From positions 1 to 64,000 of the forward strand of contig DASUJH010000049.1 of assembly GCA_036279355.1 (NCBI GenBank): DNA of 64,000 bases, written 5' to 3'. How positions within the stretch are numbered: position 1 is the stretch's first letter; the number at the start of each line of letters is the position of its first letter. Under the pieces are notes generated by a model. It searched no databases. It was given only the letters and a program-made list of their open reading frames with translations, and had not been told where the DNA came from. The position numbers and the translations under genes are program-made. This DNA is from Gemmatimonadales bacterium. Lineage in GTDB: Bacteria > Gemmatimonadota > Gemmatimonadetes > Gemmatimonadales > GWC2-71-9. Below are positions 1 through 7,210 of this stretch, piece by piece.

Positions 1-6
1 GTAGCT

Positions 7-24
7 GCCCGCCCGTCCGCCTAC
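7..24. repeat. Edge fragment of the 8-bp-period repeat family
   Basis: Two C-rich units (GCCCGCCC, GTCCGCCT) followed by AC. The last ten bases, GTCCGCCTAC, are identical to the end of the right arm of the complete palindromic copy near 46243. The TAG stop of the leftward membrane protein gene lies inside the CTA of this unit, just as in that copy. The rest of the element, if any, is outside the window. Confidence 0.55.
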
Positions 25-509
25 CTCCAGATCGCCCCCGCCACCAATGCGAGCAGCCCCAGCGCACCCCAGATCGCACCGGCCACTCGCTGGCGGCCGC
101 GCAGCTCATCGAAGTAGTCGGCCGATGCTTCGGCGTCGAGCCGGGCGAGCCGTGCGGCGGTCGGCACGGAGACGAAGAGCGTGAGCACGGCCGCGAGAAT
201 GCCGGCCACCTGCATCACGAGCAGCCACGCGTTGAGCCCGGCCTGCGCGCCGATCGGCGCGCCGCCCAGGTCCGCGCCGCCCAGCCCGCCGCCGCCCACA
301 CCGAGCGTGAGCACAAGGCCCGCGACCACGGTGACGATCGCCGCCGGCCCGATCACCAGCCGATACACCGCCGAATGCGCCCGCACCACCGCGGCGAGCC
401 GGGCGCGGTCTTCGTTTCGCGCGGCGATCGAGCTCACCATCACGCCGAACCCGCCACCGATCCAGAGGGTGAAACCGAGCAGGTGCAGGAAGAGCCAGAG
501 GCGCGTCAC
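21..509 (-). CDS. Small integral membrane protein (four predicted TM segments)
   Basis: A 162-residue hydrophobic protein that begins TRLWLFLHLLGFTLWIGGGFG, with hydrophobic segments near residues 2-24, 45-70, 85-112 and 138-160. The pattern (early His, W-I-G-G) resembles the CopD/DUF2269-like group of small membrane proteins, but I cannot name it firmly. The GTG start at 509 was chosen because it overlaps the TGA stop of the DUF2203 gene as GTGA, which implies translational coupling. Upstream in-frame residues are Arg/Ala-rich shadow sequence. The stop codon lies within a repeat unit at the window edge, so the C-terminus may have been shaped by that element. Function unknown. Confidence 0.7.
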   Translation of the reverse strand: MTRLWLFLHLLGFTLWIGGGFGVMVSSIAARNEDRARLAAVVRAHSAVYRLVIGPAAIVTVVAGLVLTLGVGGGGLGGADLGGAPIGAQAGLNAWLLVMQVAGILAAVLTLFVSVPTAARLARLDAEASADYFDELRGRQRVAGAIWGALGLLALVAGAIWR

Positions 510-922
510 CCCGGACGCTCCGAGAGAATGGCGCCGTCGATCGGCTGGCGCCCGTCGAACCCGGCGCCCAACTCGTGCCAGTGGCTGATGCGCTCCTCGC
601 CCAGCCGCCAGCAGAGAAAGATCGGGCGGTCGTCGCGCAGCGAATGAAAGTCCACCAGCCCCGCGTCGAACCCCTTGAACACGCAGCCCACCCGTTCCAG
701 CTCCTGCAGGTAGCCGTTGATCCGTCCGGCGTGCGTGGTCACGTCGTCGCGCGCGGCGGCCAGCTCGCCGGTCTCGCCCCAATCCGCGCGCGCGCCGCCG
801 GTGAGCAGCTCGTAGCGGCTCACCGCCCGCCGCCAAAGCGGATACTCGGCCTGCAGGTCTTCCACGATCCGTCGCACCAGCGGCAGGGTGCGCTCGGCCT
901 CGGCCAGCGTAAAGAGCTTCAC
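506..922 (-). CDS. DUF2203 family protein
   Basis: A 138-residue soluble protein matching the DUF2203 family over its full length. It starts FTLAEAERTLPLV, has a middle motif ELERVGCVFKGFDAGLVDF, and ends with LCWRLGEERISHWHELGAGF followed by GRQPI. These are the conserved motifs of the family, whose biochemical role is not established. The conserved Cys, Trp, His and Glu residues suggest a metal or small-ligand site, but that is inference. It is the first gene of a coupled pair with the downstream membrane protein (GTGA overlap). Confidence 0.85.
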   Translation of the reverse strand: MKLFTLAEAERTLPLVRRIVEDLQAEYPLWRRAVSRYELLTGGARADWGETGELAAARDDVTTHAGRINGYLQELERVGCVFKGFDAGLVDFHSLRDDRPIFLCWRLGEERISHWHELGAGFDGRQPIDGAILSERPG

Positions 923-932
923 GGGCGGCGCT

Positions 933-1340
933 TCACTTGTAGATGATGTTGACGCCCGCCACCTGCTCGGGATGGCTGATGAAGCCGATCACGCAGTGCT
1001 GGCCGTCGACCACGGTGATGGTGGGGCGGAGGTGGGACTCGTTGGGGTCGAGATCCATGCGCACCTCGAATCCCTCCAGCTCCTGGTCCGGCCCGACCAC
1101 GGGCGAGTTGGTGCGCATCAGCGAATCGGCGCGGGTGTGCCAGGGATGCTTGCCCTCGGCGAGGCAGCGCGTGACGAGGTCGCGATCGCTCAGGACCCCG
1201 AGCAGCCGGCGCGTGCGGTGATCGTCGACCACCGGCACCACCGAGATGTTGCGGGTCTTGAACATGATGGCGACTTCGCTGGCCATCGCGCCGGCGACGG
1301 CGACCTGCGGATCGGAAACCATGACTTCGCGGGCGCGCAC
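933..1340 (-). CDS. Tandem CBS-domain protein
   Basis: A 135-residue protein made almost only of a CBS pair. CBS1 spans about residues 4-60 (REVMVSDPQVAV, then VVPVVDD, LLGVLSDRDL) and CBS2 about 72-133 (LMRTNSPVVGPDQEL, then TITVVDGQHCVIGFIS). Such proteins bind adenine nucleotides and act as energy or ligand sensors, usually regulating a partner that is not evident here. CBS2 lacks the usual SxxD-type end and closes on HPEQVAG, so one nucleotide site may be degenerate. A GTG start at 1340 was used; an ATG seven codons in is an alternative. It lies 11 bases from the DUF2203 gene and may be cotranscribed with it. Confidence 0.8.
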   Translation of the reverse strand: MRAREVMVSDPQVAVAGAMASEVAIMFKTRNISVVPVVDDHRTRRLLGVLSDRDLVTRCLAEGKHPWHTRADSLMRTNSPVVGPDQELEGFEVRMDLDPNESHLRPTITVVDGQHCVIGFISHPEQVAGVNIIYK

Positions 1341-1392
1341 GCCGGCTCCAGGGCAAGTGTGAATTGGGAATTAGCGCATGCCCGGGGGTCGG

Positions 1393-2247
1393 TCAAGAGC
1401 GCCGCGCGCGGAGCGCGTCGCATCCGGCGAGCGCCGCCGCCGTCGCGCGGTAGCCTTCTTCGGCGTACGCGGCTGCGCGCTCCACGCGAAACGTCGCCTC
1501 CCGCTCGACGCACGGGCGCACGTAGACCAGCGGCGGCCGCCCCGGCGTCGCGCGCCAGAGCGCCAGCTCGCACCGCGTCACCTGCGCCATCAGAATGCCG
1601 GTGGCCGCGTCGTGCTGCGCGATGAGCGGGGGACGAGGCCGCGCGCCGCCCGAGTCCGCCTCATCGAACCCAGGCCCGATGTCGACCGCGACCGCGACGT
1701 CGGCCGCGATCCCTTCGGCCGCCGCGAACGGCACCACACCGCGCAGGCCGCCGTCGGCGTAGCGCCGGCCGCCGAGGGTGACGGGCGGATAGTAGACCGG
1801 CAGCGCGCACGACGCCCAGAGCGCGTCGACGAGCGGCATCGCGCGCCCGCCCGCGCCGAACGTCACCAGCGCGCCCGAATCGAGATCGACCGCGGTCACC
1901 GCAAGCGGCAGCGTGAGCTGGTCGAACGAGCGTGCCGGCACGAGCGCTTCGATCGCGCGGCGAAGCGGTGCGCCCTGAAGCAGCGAGCGCAGCCGGAGCC
2001 CGGCCCACGGCGCGAGCGGCGCGCGCACGATGCCCATCGCACCCACTTCGCCGATGCGGGCGAGGATGGCATCGGGCGACATTCCCGCAGCGTAGCAGGC
2101 GCCCATCACGCCGCCCATCGACGTGCCCACGAGGTGCGCCGGCTCGAGCCCCAGCTCGGCGAGCGCGCGCAGCGCGCCCACGTGCGCCGCCGCCTTGGCG
2201 CCGCCGCCGCTCAGGAGCAGCAGCACCCGCGGGCCGTCCGGCGTCAC
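1393..2247 (-). CDS. Patatin-like phospholipase
   Basis: A 284-residue patatin/RssA-type serine hydrolase expected to cleave acyl groups from lipids with a Ser-Asp dyad. The oxyanion-hole glycine stretch SGGGAKAAAHVGAL is near residues 13-26, the nucleophile motif GTSMG has Ser near 43, and the catalytic Asp of DGG is near 165. The oxyanion motif ends in Ala rather than the usual Gly (GGGAKA). No signal peptide is seen, so it is probably cytoplasmic. The GTG at 2247 overlaps the TGA of the upstream thioesterase (GTGA). An ATG at 2298 would add 17 Arg/Ala-rich residues and overlap that gene by 55 bases, so it is less likely. Confidence 0.85.
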   Translation of the reverse strand: MTPDGPRVLLLLSGGGAKAAAHVGALRALAELGLEPAHLVGTSMGGVMGACYAAGMSPDAILARIGEVGAMGIVRAPLAPWAGLRLRSLLQGAPLRRAIEALVPARSFDQLTLPLAVTAVDLDSGALVTFGAGGRAMPLVDALWASCALPVYYPPVTLGGRRYADGGLRGVVPFAAAEGIAADVAVAVDIGPGFDEADSGGARPRPPLIAQHDAATGILMAQVTRCELALWRATPGRPPLVYVRPCVEREATFRVERAAAYAEEGYRATAAALAGCDALRARRS

Positions 2248-2687
2248 TCCTTCTTCATCCGCGCGCGATGCGCCTCGGCGCGCGCGTACCGCGCGCATTC
2301 CTCCTCGGTCTCCGGAATGAGCCGCGGCACGCGCCTCGGCTTTCCGAGCGGATCGATGGCGACGAACACCACGTGCGCCGAGTGGGTATGCCGCCGCTCG
2401 CCGGTGCTCACCTCTTCGGAATACACCTCGACCGAAATGTCCATCGATGAGTTGCCGACGAAGTCCACCGTCGCGATGCAGGTGACGAGCGCTCCCACCG
2501 GAATCCGTTCGCGGAAGTCGACCCGATCGATGCTCGCCGTCACCGCCGGCCCCGCGGCGTGCCTGATCGCCGCCACCGCGGCCGCCTGGTCCACAAGCGA
2601 CATCAGGTCGCCGCCGAAAAGGTCGCCCAGGGCGTTCTGCATGTTGGGCATGACGAACGTAGTGATTTCGCCGCGGGAGTAGGACAT
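2244..2687 (-). CDS. Acyl-CoA thioesterase (hotdog fold)
   Basis: A 147-residue single-hotdog acyl-CoA hydrolase of the YciA/BFIT type, which releases free fatty acid and CoA. Diagnostic features are NALGDLFGGDLMSLVDQAAAVAA near residues 18-40 (catalytic Asp after the GG) and the strands VDFRERIPVGALVTC and TGERRHTHSAHVVFVAID. A charged C-terminal tail ends in KKE. It is cytoplasmic and active as an oligomer in known relatives. The ATG at 2687 was chosen; an in-frame ATG at 2711 would add MAYPPSRP and almost touch the NAD synthetase stop. It is coupled to the following patatin gene, so both may serve lipid turnover. Confidence 0.88.
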   Translation of the reverse strand: MSYSRGEITTFVMPNMQNALGDLFGGDLMSLVDQAAAVAAIRHAAGPAVTASIDRVDFRERIPVGALVTCIATVDFVGNSSMDISVEVYSEEVSTGERRHTHSAHVVFVAIDPLGKPRRVPRLIPETEEECARYARAEAHRARMKKE

Positions 2688-2716
2688 CGGGCGGGAAGGT
2701 GGATAGGCCATTTCCG

Positions 2717-4543
2717 CTAGTAGTCGACCGGCCTCAGGTAAAACTCCCCGATGGCCGTCTGGGTCAACATTGCCACCGTCGGCAAGCGCCGCTTCCAATG
2801 CGTCGACTCGAGCCTCCGGCGCACCAGCTCCACTTCCTCCGCCGAATAGCCGAGTGCCACGACTTCCGCCGGGCGATAGCCGAACAGCAGCCAATGGAGA
2901 ATCCCGTCGGCCTTGAGATACGAGATGCCGAAGTCGCCCTCGTCGGTCTGGCCGCGGATCAGGTCCGCGCTCGCCGGCTTCGAGACGATCACATCCGGCA
3001 CGCCCATGTGGCGCGCGAGCGCCCAGACCTGCGTCTTGAAGAGATCGCCGATCGGGTTTACCGGCGGTGAATCGTCGGCGTGCCAGGTGAAATATCCGAA
3101 GAGCCGCTCGGTCTTGTTCCCCGTCCCGAGCGGCAGCGCGCGGTGCGCGGCCGAGAGATCGAAGAGCGCGATCATCCGCGCCCGGGCCATGATGTTTCCC
3201 TTGCGCGCCGGATCGACGTCGCCGCCGCTCGCGCCCTCGGCACACCCGACCGCGGCCACCATCCCGTCCACCGCCGCCGTGATGTCGACGGTCTCGTGCG
3301 CAATGCCGAGCGCGTCAATCACGAGCTGCGCGTGCGCCAGACTCTCGGGGCTCGACGTCCGATACGGCATTCTTACGCCGAGCACATTCTCCGCTCCAAG
3401 CGCCTCCGCCGCGAGATAAGCCACGAGCGAGCTGTCCACCCCACCCGAGAGTCCGATCACCACTTTCTCGAACCCCCGCCGCCGCTGCACTTCGTCGCGG
3501 ATGAACTCGACGAGCCAGCGCTGGGTGAGAAAGGGATCGATGGCGAGCGGGCGGTCGGGCGGTCGGGAGGTCAGGCGGTCAAGTACCGCGGAACCCGTTG
3601 GAGCGACCGTCCGCCGGTCCGCCTGTCCGTCCACCGGAGCGCCCGTCCTCTTGTCCGCTCGTCCGCCTGTCCGCCCGTCCGCCTGTCCGCCCACCAAGTG
3701 CGGCCACCGCATCTCCAGATCCGAGAGCAGCGGCATCTCCGCGCGGGCGCGGGTGATCTCGTCGAAATCGAGCACCGCCGGCACCAGCGCGGCCTCGAAG
3801 ATCGGACCCTCGGCCAGGAGATCGCCGCGCGGGCCCGCCACGAGCGAACCGCCGGCGAACGCCTTGCCGCCCTCGAACCCGACCAACTGTGCCAGCGCCA
3901 CGTACACCCCATGCTCGCCGGCCATGTCCTGCATGATGCGCTCCCAGCGAAGCACGCTCGTGGGACGGCTCTCGCCCTCTACCGGGTGGATGCCGCGCGC
4001 GGGGCTCGCACTCGGCACGAGGATGAGCTGGGCACCGTCGAGCGCCGCGAGCGTGCCGGAGATCGAGTGCCACGCATCCTCGCACACGAGCATGGCCGCG
4101 CGTCCCCACCGGGTGTCGAACGCCTCGATCGTGCGCCCCGGCTCGACGAACCGCTCCTCGTCGAACACGCCGTAGGCCGGAAGAAACACTTTGCGGTGCA
4201 CGTGCCGGATGCCCGCCGCGGCGCCGCCGAGCGTGGCATAGAGGGCGGAGTTGTGCAGGCGGCTCTCGTGCACTTCGTAGAAGCCGATCGCGATGTCGAC
4301 CGGCGCCGCTCCCGATGCGCGATGCACCCGCGTGAGATCCTCGTACAGGCGCTCGGCCGGGACCGCCAGCTCGCGCACGCCGCCCTCGAGGAAATAGCCG
4401 GTGAGCGCCGCCTCGGGCGCCACCAAGAGGTCGGGCGGAACGGGTCCCGCCGCAGCGTCGCGCAGCACGCGGCCGAGCGCCTCGAGGTTTTCCTCGTATG
4501 CGCCTTTGCGCGGCCGGAGCTGTGCGATGGCGAGAGAGAGCAT
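2717..4543 (-). CDS. nadE: Glutamine-dependent NAD+ synthetase with in-frame repeat insertion
   Basis: A 608-residue two-domain enzyme that amidates deamido-NAD with glutamine and ATP. The N-terminal nitrilase-type glutaminase has the triad Glu44 (APEAALTGYF), Lys118 (HRKVFLPAYG) and Cys154 (LVCEDAWHS). The synthetase domain carries the PP-loop SGGVDS (366-371), KGNIMARARM (448-457) and GTGNKTE (473-479). Between the domains, residues about 285-333 are low-complexity Gly/Arg/Asp/Thr sequence encoded entirely by a palindromic 8-bp repeat element, and they look like an insertion in a tolerant linker. All catalytic motifs are intact. The ATG at 4543 starts directly at the nitrilase first strand (LSLAIAQLRP). 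It is divergent from the phosphatase gene. Confidence 0.93.
   Translation of the reverse strand: MLSLAIAQLRPRKGAYEENLEALGRVLRDAAAGPVPPDLLVAPEAALTGYFLEGGVRELAVPAERLYEDLTRVHRASGAAPVDIAIGFYEVHESRLHNSALYATLGGAAAGIRHVHRKVFLPAYGVFDEERFVEPGRTIEAFDTRWGRAAMLVCEDAWHSISGTLAALDGAQLILVPSASPARGIHPVEGESRPTSVLRWERIMQDMAGEHGVYVALAQLVGFEGGKAFAGGSLVAGPRGDLLAEGPIFEAALVPAVLDFDEITRARAEMPLLSDLEMRWPHLVGGQADGRTGGRADKRTGAPVDGQADRRTVAPTGSAVLDRLTSRPPDRPLAIDPFLTQRWLVEFIRDEVQRRRGFEKVVIGLSGGVDSSLVAYLAAEALGAENVLGVRMPYRTSSPESLAHAQLVIDALGIAHETVDITAAVDGMVAAVGCAEGASGGDVDPARKGNIMARARMIALFDLSAAHRALPLGTGNKTERLFGYFTWHADDSPPVNPIGDLFKTQVWALARHMGVPDVIVSKPASADLIRGQTDEGDFGISYLKADGILHWLLFGYRPAEVVALGYSAEEVELVRRRLESTHWKRRLPTVAMLTQTAIGEFYLRPVDY
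3547..3692. repeat. Palindromic 8-bp-period element inside nadE
   Basis: The left arm (3547-3580) is four degenerate G-rich units of the form GGGCGGTC or AGGCGGTC. After a 24-base unrelated centre, the right arm (3605-3692) is a longer run of C-rich units such as GTCCGCCT and GTCCGCCC, the reverse complement of the same motif. The element is open in the nadE frame and encodes about 49 residues between the two catalytic domains. It has the same inverted-arm layout as the copies near 46.2 and 55.5 kb. Confidence 0.8.
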
Positions 4544-4607
4544 CTGCCGAAGAAGATAATCGCGACCCCTGCCCGTCACCGCCGGACCGGTGTAGGATGC
4601 AGCCACC

Positions 4608-5078
4608 GTGTCAACCGATCCCCTGAGCGCGCTCGCCGCCGTTCCCAACGCCTGCCAAGCACTGCCCGGCGTCATCACAGGCGGCCAACCGCGGGCCGAG
4701 CAGCTCGCCGCGTTCAAGGCGGCCGGTGGCGCCCTGGTGCTGGACATCCGCGACCCCGCCGAGCCGCGCCCCATGGATGAGCCCGCGACGGCGCGGGAGC
4801 TTGGGCTCGAGTACGTAGCGGTGCCGGTGAGTGCCGCCACCCTGTCCGACGCCACGCTGGAACGAATTCGGGATGTTCTCCGTACGGCCGAGGGCCGCAC
4901 CGCGTTCTTTCATTGCGCCAGCGGAAACCGGGTCGGCGCCGCACTGATTCCGCATCTCGTGCTGGATCAAGGCATCCCCGAAGAGGACGCCGTAAGCACG
5001 GCTGTCCGGGTCGGCCTCCGCAGCCCGGAGCTCAGAGACTGGGCGCTCGACTACATCCGCCGGCAGCGAAACCCATGA
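4608..5078 (+). CDS. DUF442-type protein tyrosine phosphatase-like protein
   Basis: A 156-residue protein of the beta-lactamase-hydrolase-like (DUF442/TIGR01244) phosphatase group. The P-loop is HCASGNRVG near residues 102-110, fitting HCxxGxR with a nucleophilic Cys. An upstream Asp-bearing segment (LDIRDPAEPRP) and the N-terminal motif GVITGGQP are typical of the group. Related proteins dephosphorylate tyrosine or small phosphoesters, or act next to sulfur-metabolism genes; no such partner is adjacent. A GTG start at 4608 is used. It is divergent from nadE with 64 bases between, and sits 22 bases before the M13 peptidase gene. Confidence 0.78.
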   Translation: MSTDPLSALAAVPNACQALPGVITGGQPRAEQLAAFKAAGGALVLDIRDPAEPRPMDEPATARELGLEYVAVPVSAATLSDATLERIRDVLRTAEGRTAFFHCASGNRVGAALIPHLVLDQGIPEEDAVSTAVRVGLRSPELRDWALDYIRRQRNP

Positions 5079-5100
5079 CTGGAGCACCCCGGGAGACCTG

Positions 5101-7140
5101 ATGCGCCGTCCGCTTCTCACCCCTGCCCTGGCGCTCGCGGCCGCACTCGCCGCCGCACCCACCGCCGTAAGCGCCCAGCAGACCAAGCCGCTCGACCCCG
5201 CCAACATGGACACCACCTGCGCCGCGTGCACCGACTTCTTCACCTACGCCGACGGCGGGTGGCTCAAGCGGACGGAAATTCCGGGCGACCAGCCGGCCTG
5301 GGGCAGCTTCAATGAGCTGCAGGAGAACAACTACGCGGCGCTCAAAGGCGTGTTGACCGATGCCGCCGCCAACGCGCGCACCACGCGCGACCCCGGCCTC
5401 CGCAAGTTGGGGAGCTTCTACGGCGCCTGCATGGACTCGACGGCCATCGAGGCCGCGGGTGCTCGGCCGCTCGCGGCGGGTTTCCGGCGCATCGCCGCGG
5501 TGCACGACCGGCGCGGGCTTGAGCGCGAGATCGCGCGGCTCCAGCGCATCGGGGTGCGCGTCGCATTCAGCTTCAGCTCGGGGCAGGACGCCAAGAACAG
5601 CGACCGCGTCATCGCGCAGGCCTATCAAGGCGGCCTCGGCCTCCCGGACCGCGACTACTACACCGGCGAAGACTCGGCGTCGCGCGCGCTGGTGGCGCAG
5701 TACCAGGAGCACATCACCCGGATGTTCCGCCTCCTGGGCGACGACGAAGCCACGGCGGCGCGGGGCGCCCGGGCGGTGCTCGCGATCGAAACTCCGCTCG
5801 CCCGCGCCTCCATGACCAGGGTGGAGCGCCGCGACCCGAACGCCATCTACCACCTCACGACGGCATCCGACCTCGCGCGCATGACGCCGCACATCGCCTG
5901 GCCGGCCTACTTCAGCCAGGTCGGCCTCGGCGCCGCGCCGGCGGAGATCAACGTGGGGCAGCCCGTGTTTCTCGGCACGCTCGATTCGTTGATCGCACAC
6001 GCGCCCCTCGACCAGTGGCGGAGCTATCTCCGCTGGCACCTGCTGAGCAGCCGCGCCGCCGCGCTCAGCTCGCCCTTCGTGGCCGAAGACTTTCACTTCC
6101 GGTCGACGGTGCTCCGCGGCATCACCGAGATGCGGCCCCGCTGGAAGCGCTGCATCGCCGCCACCGACGGCAAGCTGGGCGAGATCCTGGGCCAGGCCTA
6201 CGTCAAGAAGTACTTCACGCCCGAGGCCAAGGCGCGTGCGCTCGAGATGGTGCGCAACATCCAGGCGGAGTTCCGCAACCGGCTGGACCAGCTCACCTGG
6301 ATGACCGACGCCACGAAGGCCAAGGCCTACGCCAAGCTCGACGCGATCATCAACAAGATCGGCTACCCCGACCACTGGCGGGATTACTCCACGCTCGCCG
6401 TCGGGACCGACTCCTACGCCGGCAACCTCGACCGCGCCGATGCGTTCGAGTTCCGGCGCGAGCTCGCCAAGATCGGCAAGCCGGTGGACCGCACCGAGTG
6501 GGGCATGACGCCGCCGACGGTGAACGCGTACTACTACCCGCCGATCAACGAGGTGGTCTTCCCGGCGGGCATCATGCAGCCGCCGTTCTTCGATCCCAAT
6601 GCGGACGACGCGGTGAACTACGGCGGGATGGGGTCCGTCATCGGCCACGAGCTGACCCACGGCTTCGACGACGAGGGCCGGCAGTACGACGCGCAGGGCA
6701 ATCTGAGCGGCTGGTGGTCGGACGCCGACAACGACGCATTCAACGCGCGCGCCCAGGTGGTGCGCCGGCAGTTCGACGGCTACGTCGCCGTGGACACCAT
6801 CCATGTAAACGGCCAGCTCACTCTGGGCGAGAACCTCGCCGACCTGGGCGGGCTCACGATCGCGTATGCCGCGTACCAGCGCTCACTGCATGGGAAGGAG
6901 CCCGCGCCCATCGATGGCTTCACCGGGCCCCAGCGGTTCTTCCTCGCGTGGGCGCAGATCTGGCGCGGCAAGTATCGTCCGGAATATGCGCAGCTCCTCG
7001 CCCGCACCGATCCGCACGCCCCGCCCAAGTACCGTGCGAACGGTCCACTCTCGAACATGCCGGAGTTCGCGAAGGCGTTCGGCTGCAAGGCGGGGGACCC
7101 GATGGTGCGGCCGGACAGCGTGCGGGCGCAGGTCTGGTAG
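5101..7140 (+). CDS. pepO: Secreted M13 family zinc metallopeptidase (PepO/neprilysin-like)
   Basis: A 679-residue endopeptidase with a Sec signal peptide (MRRPLLTPALALAAALAAAP, cleavage after SAQ near residue 27). The zinc site is complete: H516-E-L-T-H520 plus the glutamate of ENLADLGG (Glu577), with NAYYYPPINEVVFPAG upstream as the family substrate-binding strand. The C-terminus has the conserved NGPLSNMPEFAKAFGCKAGDP. M13 enzymes cleave small peptides outside the cytoplasm. The length is normal for the family and no lipobox is seen, so it is probably periplasmic or released. A 15-bp hairpin follows the stop. Confidence 0.95.
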   Translation: MRRPLLTPALALAAALAAAPTAVSAQQTKPLDPANMDTTCAACTDFFTYADGGWLKRTEIPGDQPAWGSFNELQENNYAALKGVLTDAAANARTTRDPGLRKLGSFYGACMDSTAIEAAGARPLAAGFRRIAAVHDRRGLEREIARLQRIGVRVAFSFSSGQDAKNSDRVIAQAYQGGLGLPDRDYYTGEDSASRALVAQYQEHITRMFRLLGDDEATAARGARAVLAIETPLARASMTRVERRDPNAIYHLTTASDLARMTPHIAWPAYFSQVGLGAAPAEINVGQPVFLGTLDSLIAHAPLDQWRSYLRWHLLSSRAAALSSPFVAEDFHFRSTVLRGITEMRPRWKRCIAATDGKLGEILGQAYVKKYFTPEAKARALEMVRNIQAEFRNRLDQLTWMTDATKAKAYAKLDAIINKIGYPDHWRDYSTLAVGTDSYAGNLDRADAFEFRRELAKIGKPVDRTEWGMTPPTVNAYYYPPINEVVFPAGIMQPPFFDPNADDAVNYGGMGSVIGHELTHGFDDEGRQYDAQGNLSGWWSDADNDAFNARAQVVRRQFDGYVAVDTIHVNGQLTLGENLADLGGLTIAYAAYQRSLHGKEPAPIDGFTGPQRFFLAWAQIWRGKYRPEYAQLLARTDPHAPPKYRANGPLSNMPEFAKAFGCKAGDPMVRPDSVRAQVW

Positions 7141-7145
7141 ACAGA

Positions 7146-7180
7146 GCGCCGGCGCCGTCAACTGATGACGGCGCCGGCGC
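7146..7180. terminator. Strong GC hairpin between convergent genes
   Basis: A perfect 15-bp stem (GCGCCGGCGCCGTCA with its complement) closes a 5-base loop, six bases after the M13 peptidase stop and 31 bases from the stop of the convergent DUF4384 gene. There is no T-run on either strand, so it is a hairpin that could block or stabilise transcripts from both sides rather than a textbook intrinsic terminator. Confidence 0.6.
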
Positions 7181-7210
7181 CATGACCTGGGCAAAACGGC
7201 GGCTGGCGCT

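Noticed and set aside
1378-2682. Long forward open frame opposite the patatin and thioesterase genes
   Set aside because: His/Arg-rich composition and no recognisable motif; it is the antisense shadow of two well-supported genes, as are most long opposite frames here.
3547-3692. Possible CRISPR array or minisatellite because of regular short repeats
   Set aside because: The unit is 8 bases, there are no spacers, no cas genes are near, and the arms are inverted around a unique centre; it fits a palindromic element instead.
5032-6804. 590-codon reverse frame opposite the M13 peptidase
   Set aside because: Composition is that of a complementary-strand shadow; the forward gene has a signal peptide and a complete zinc site.
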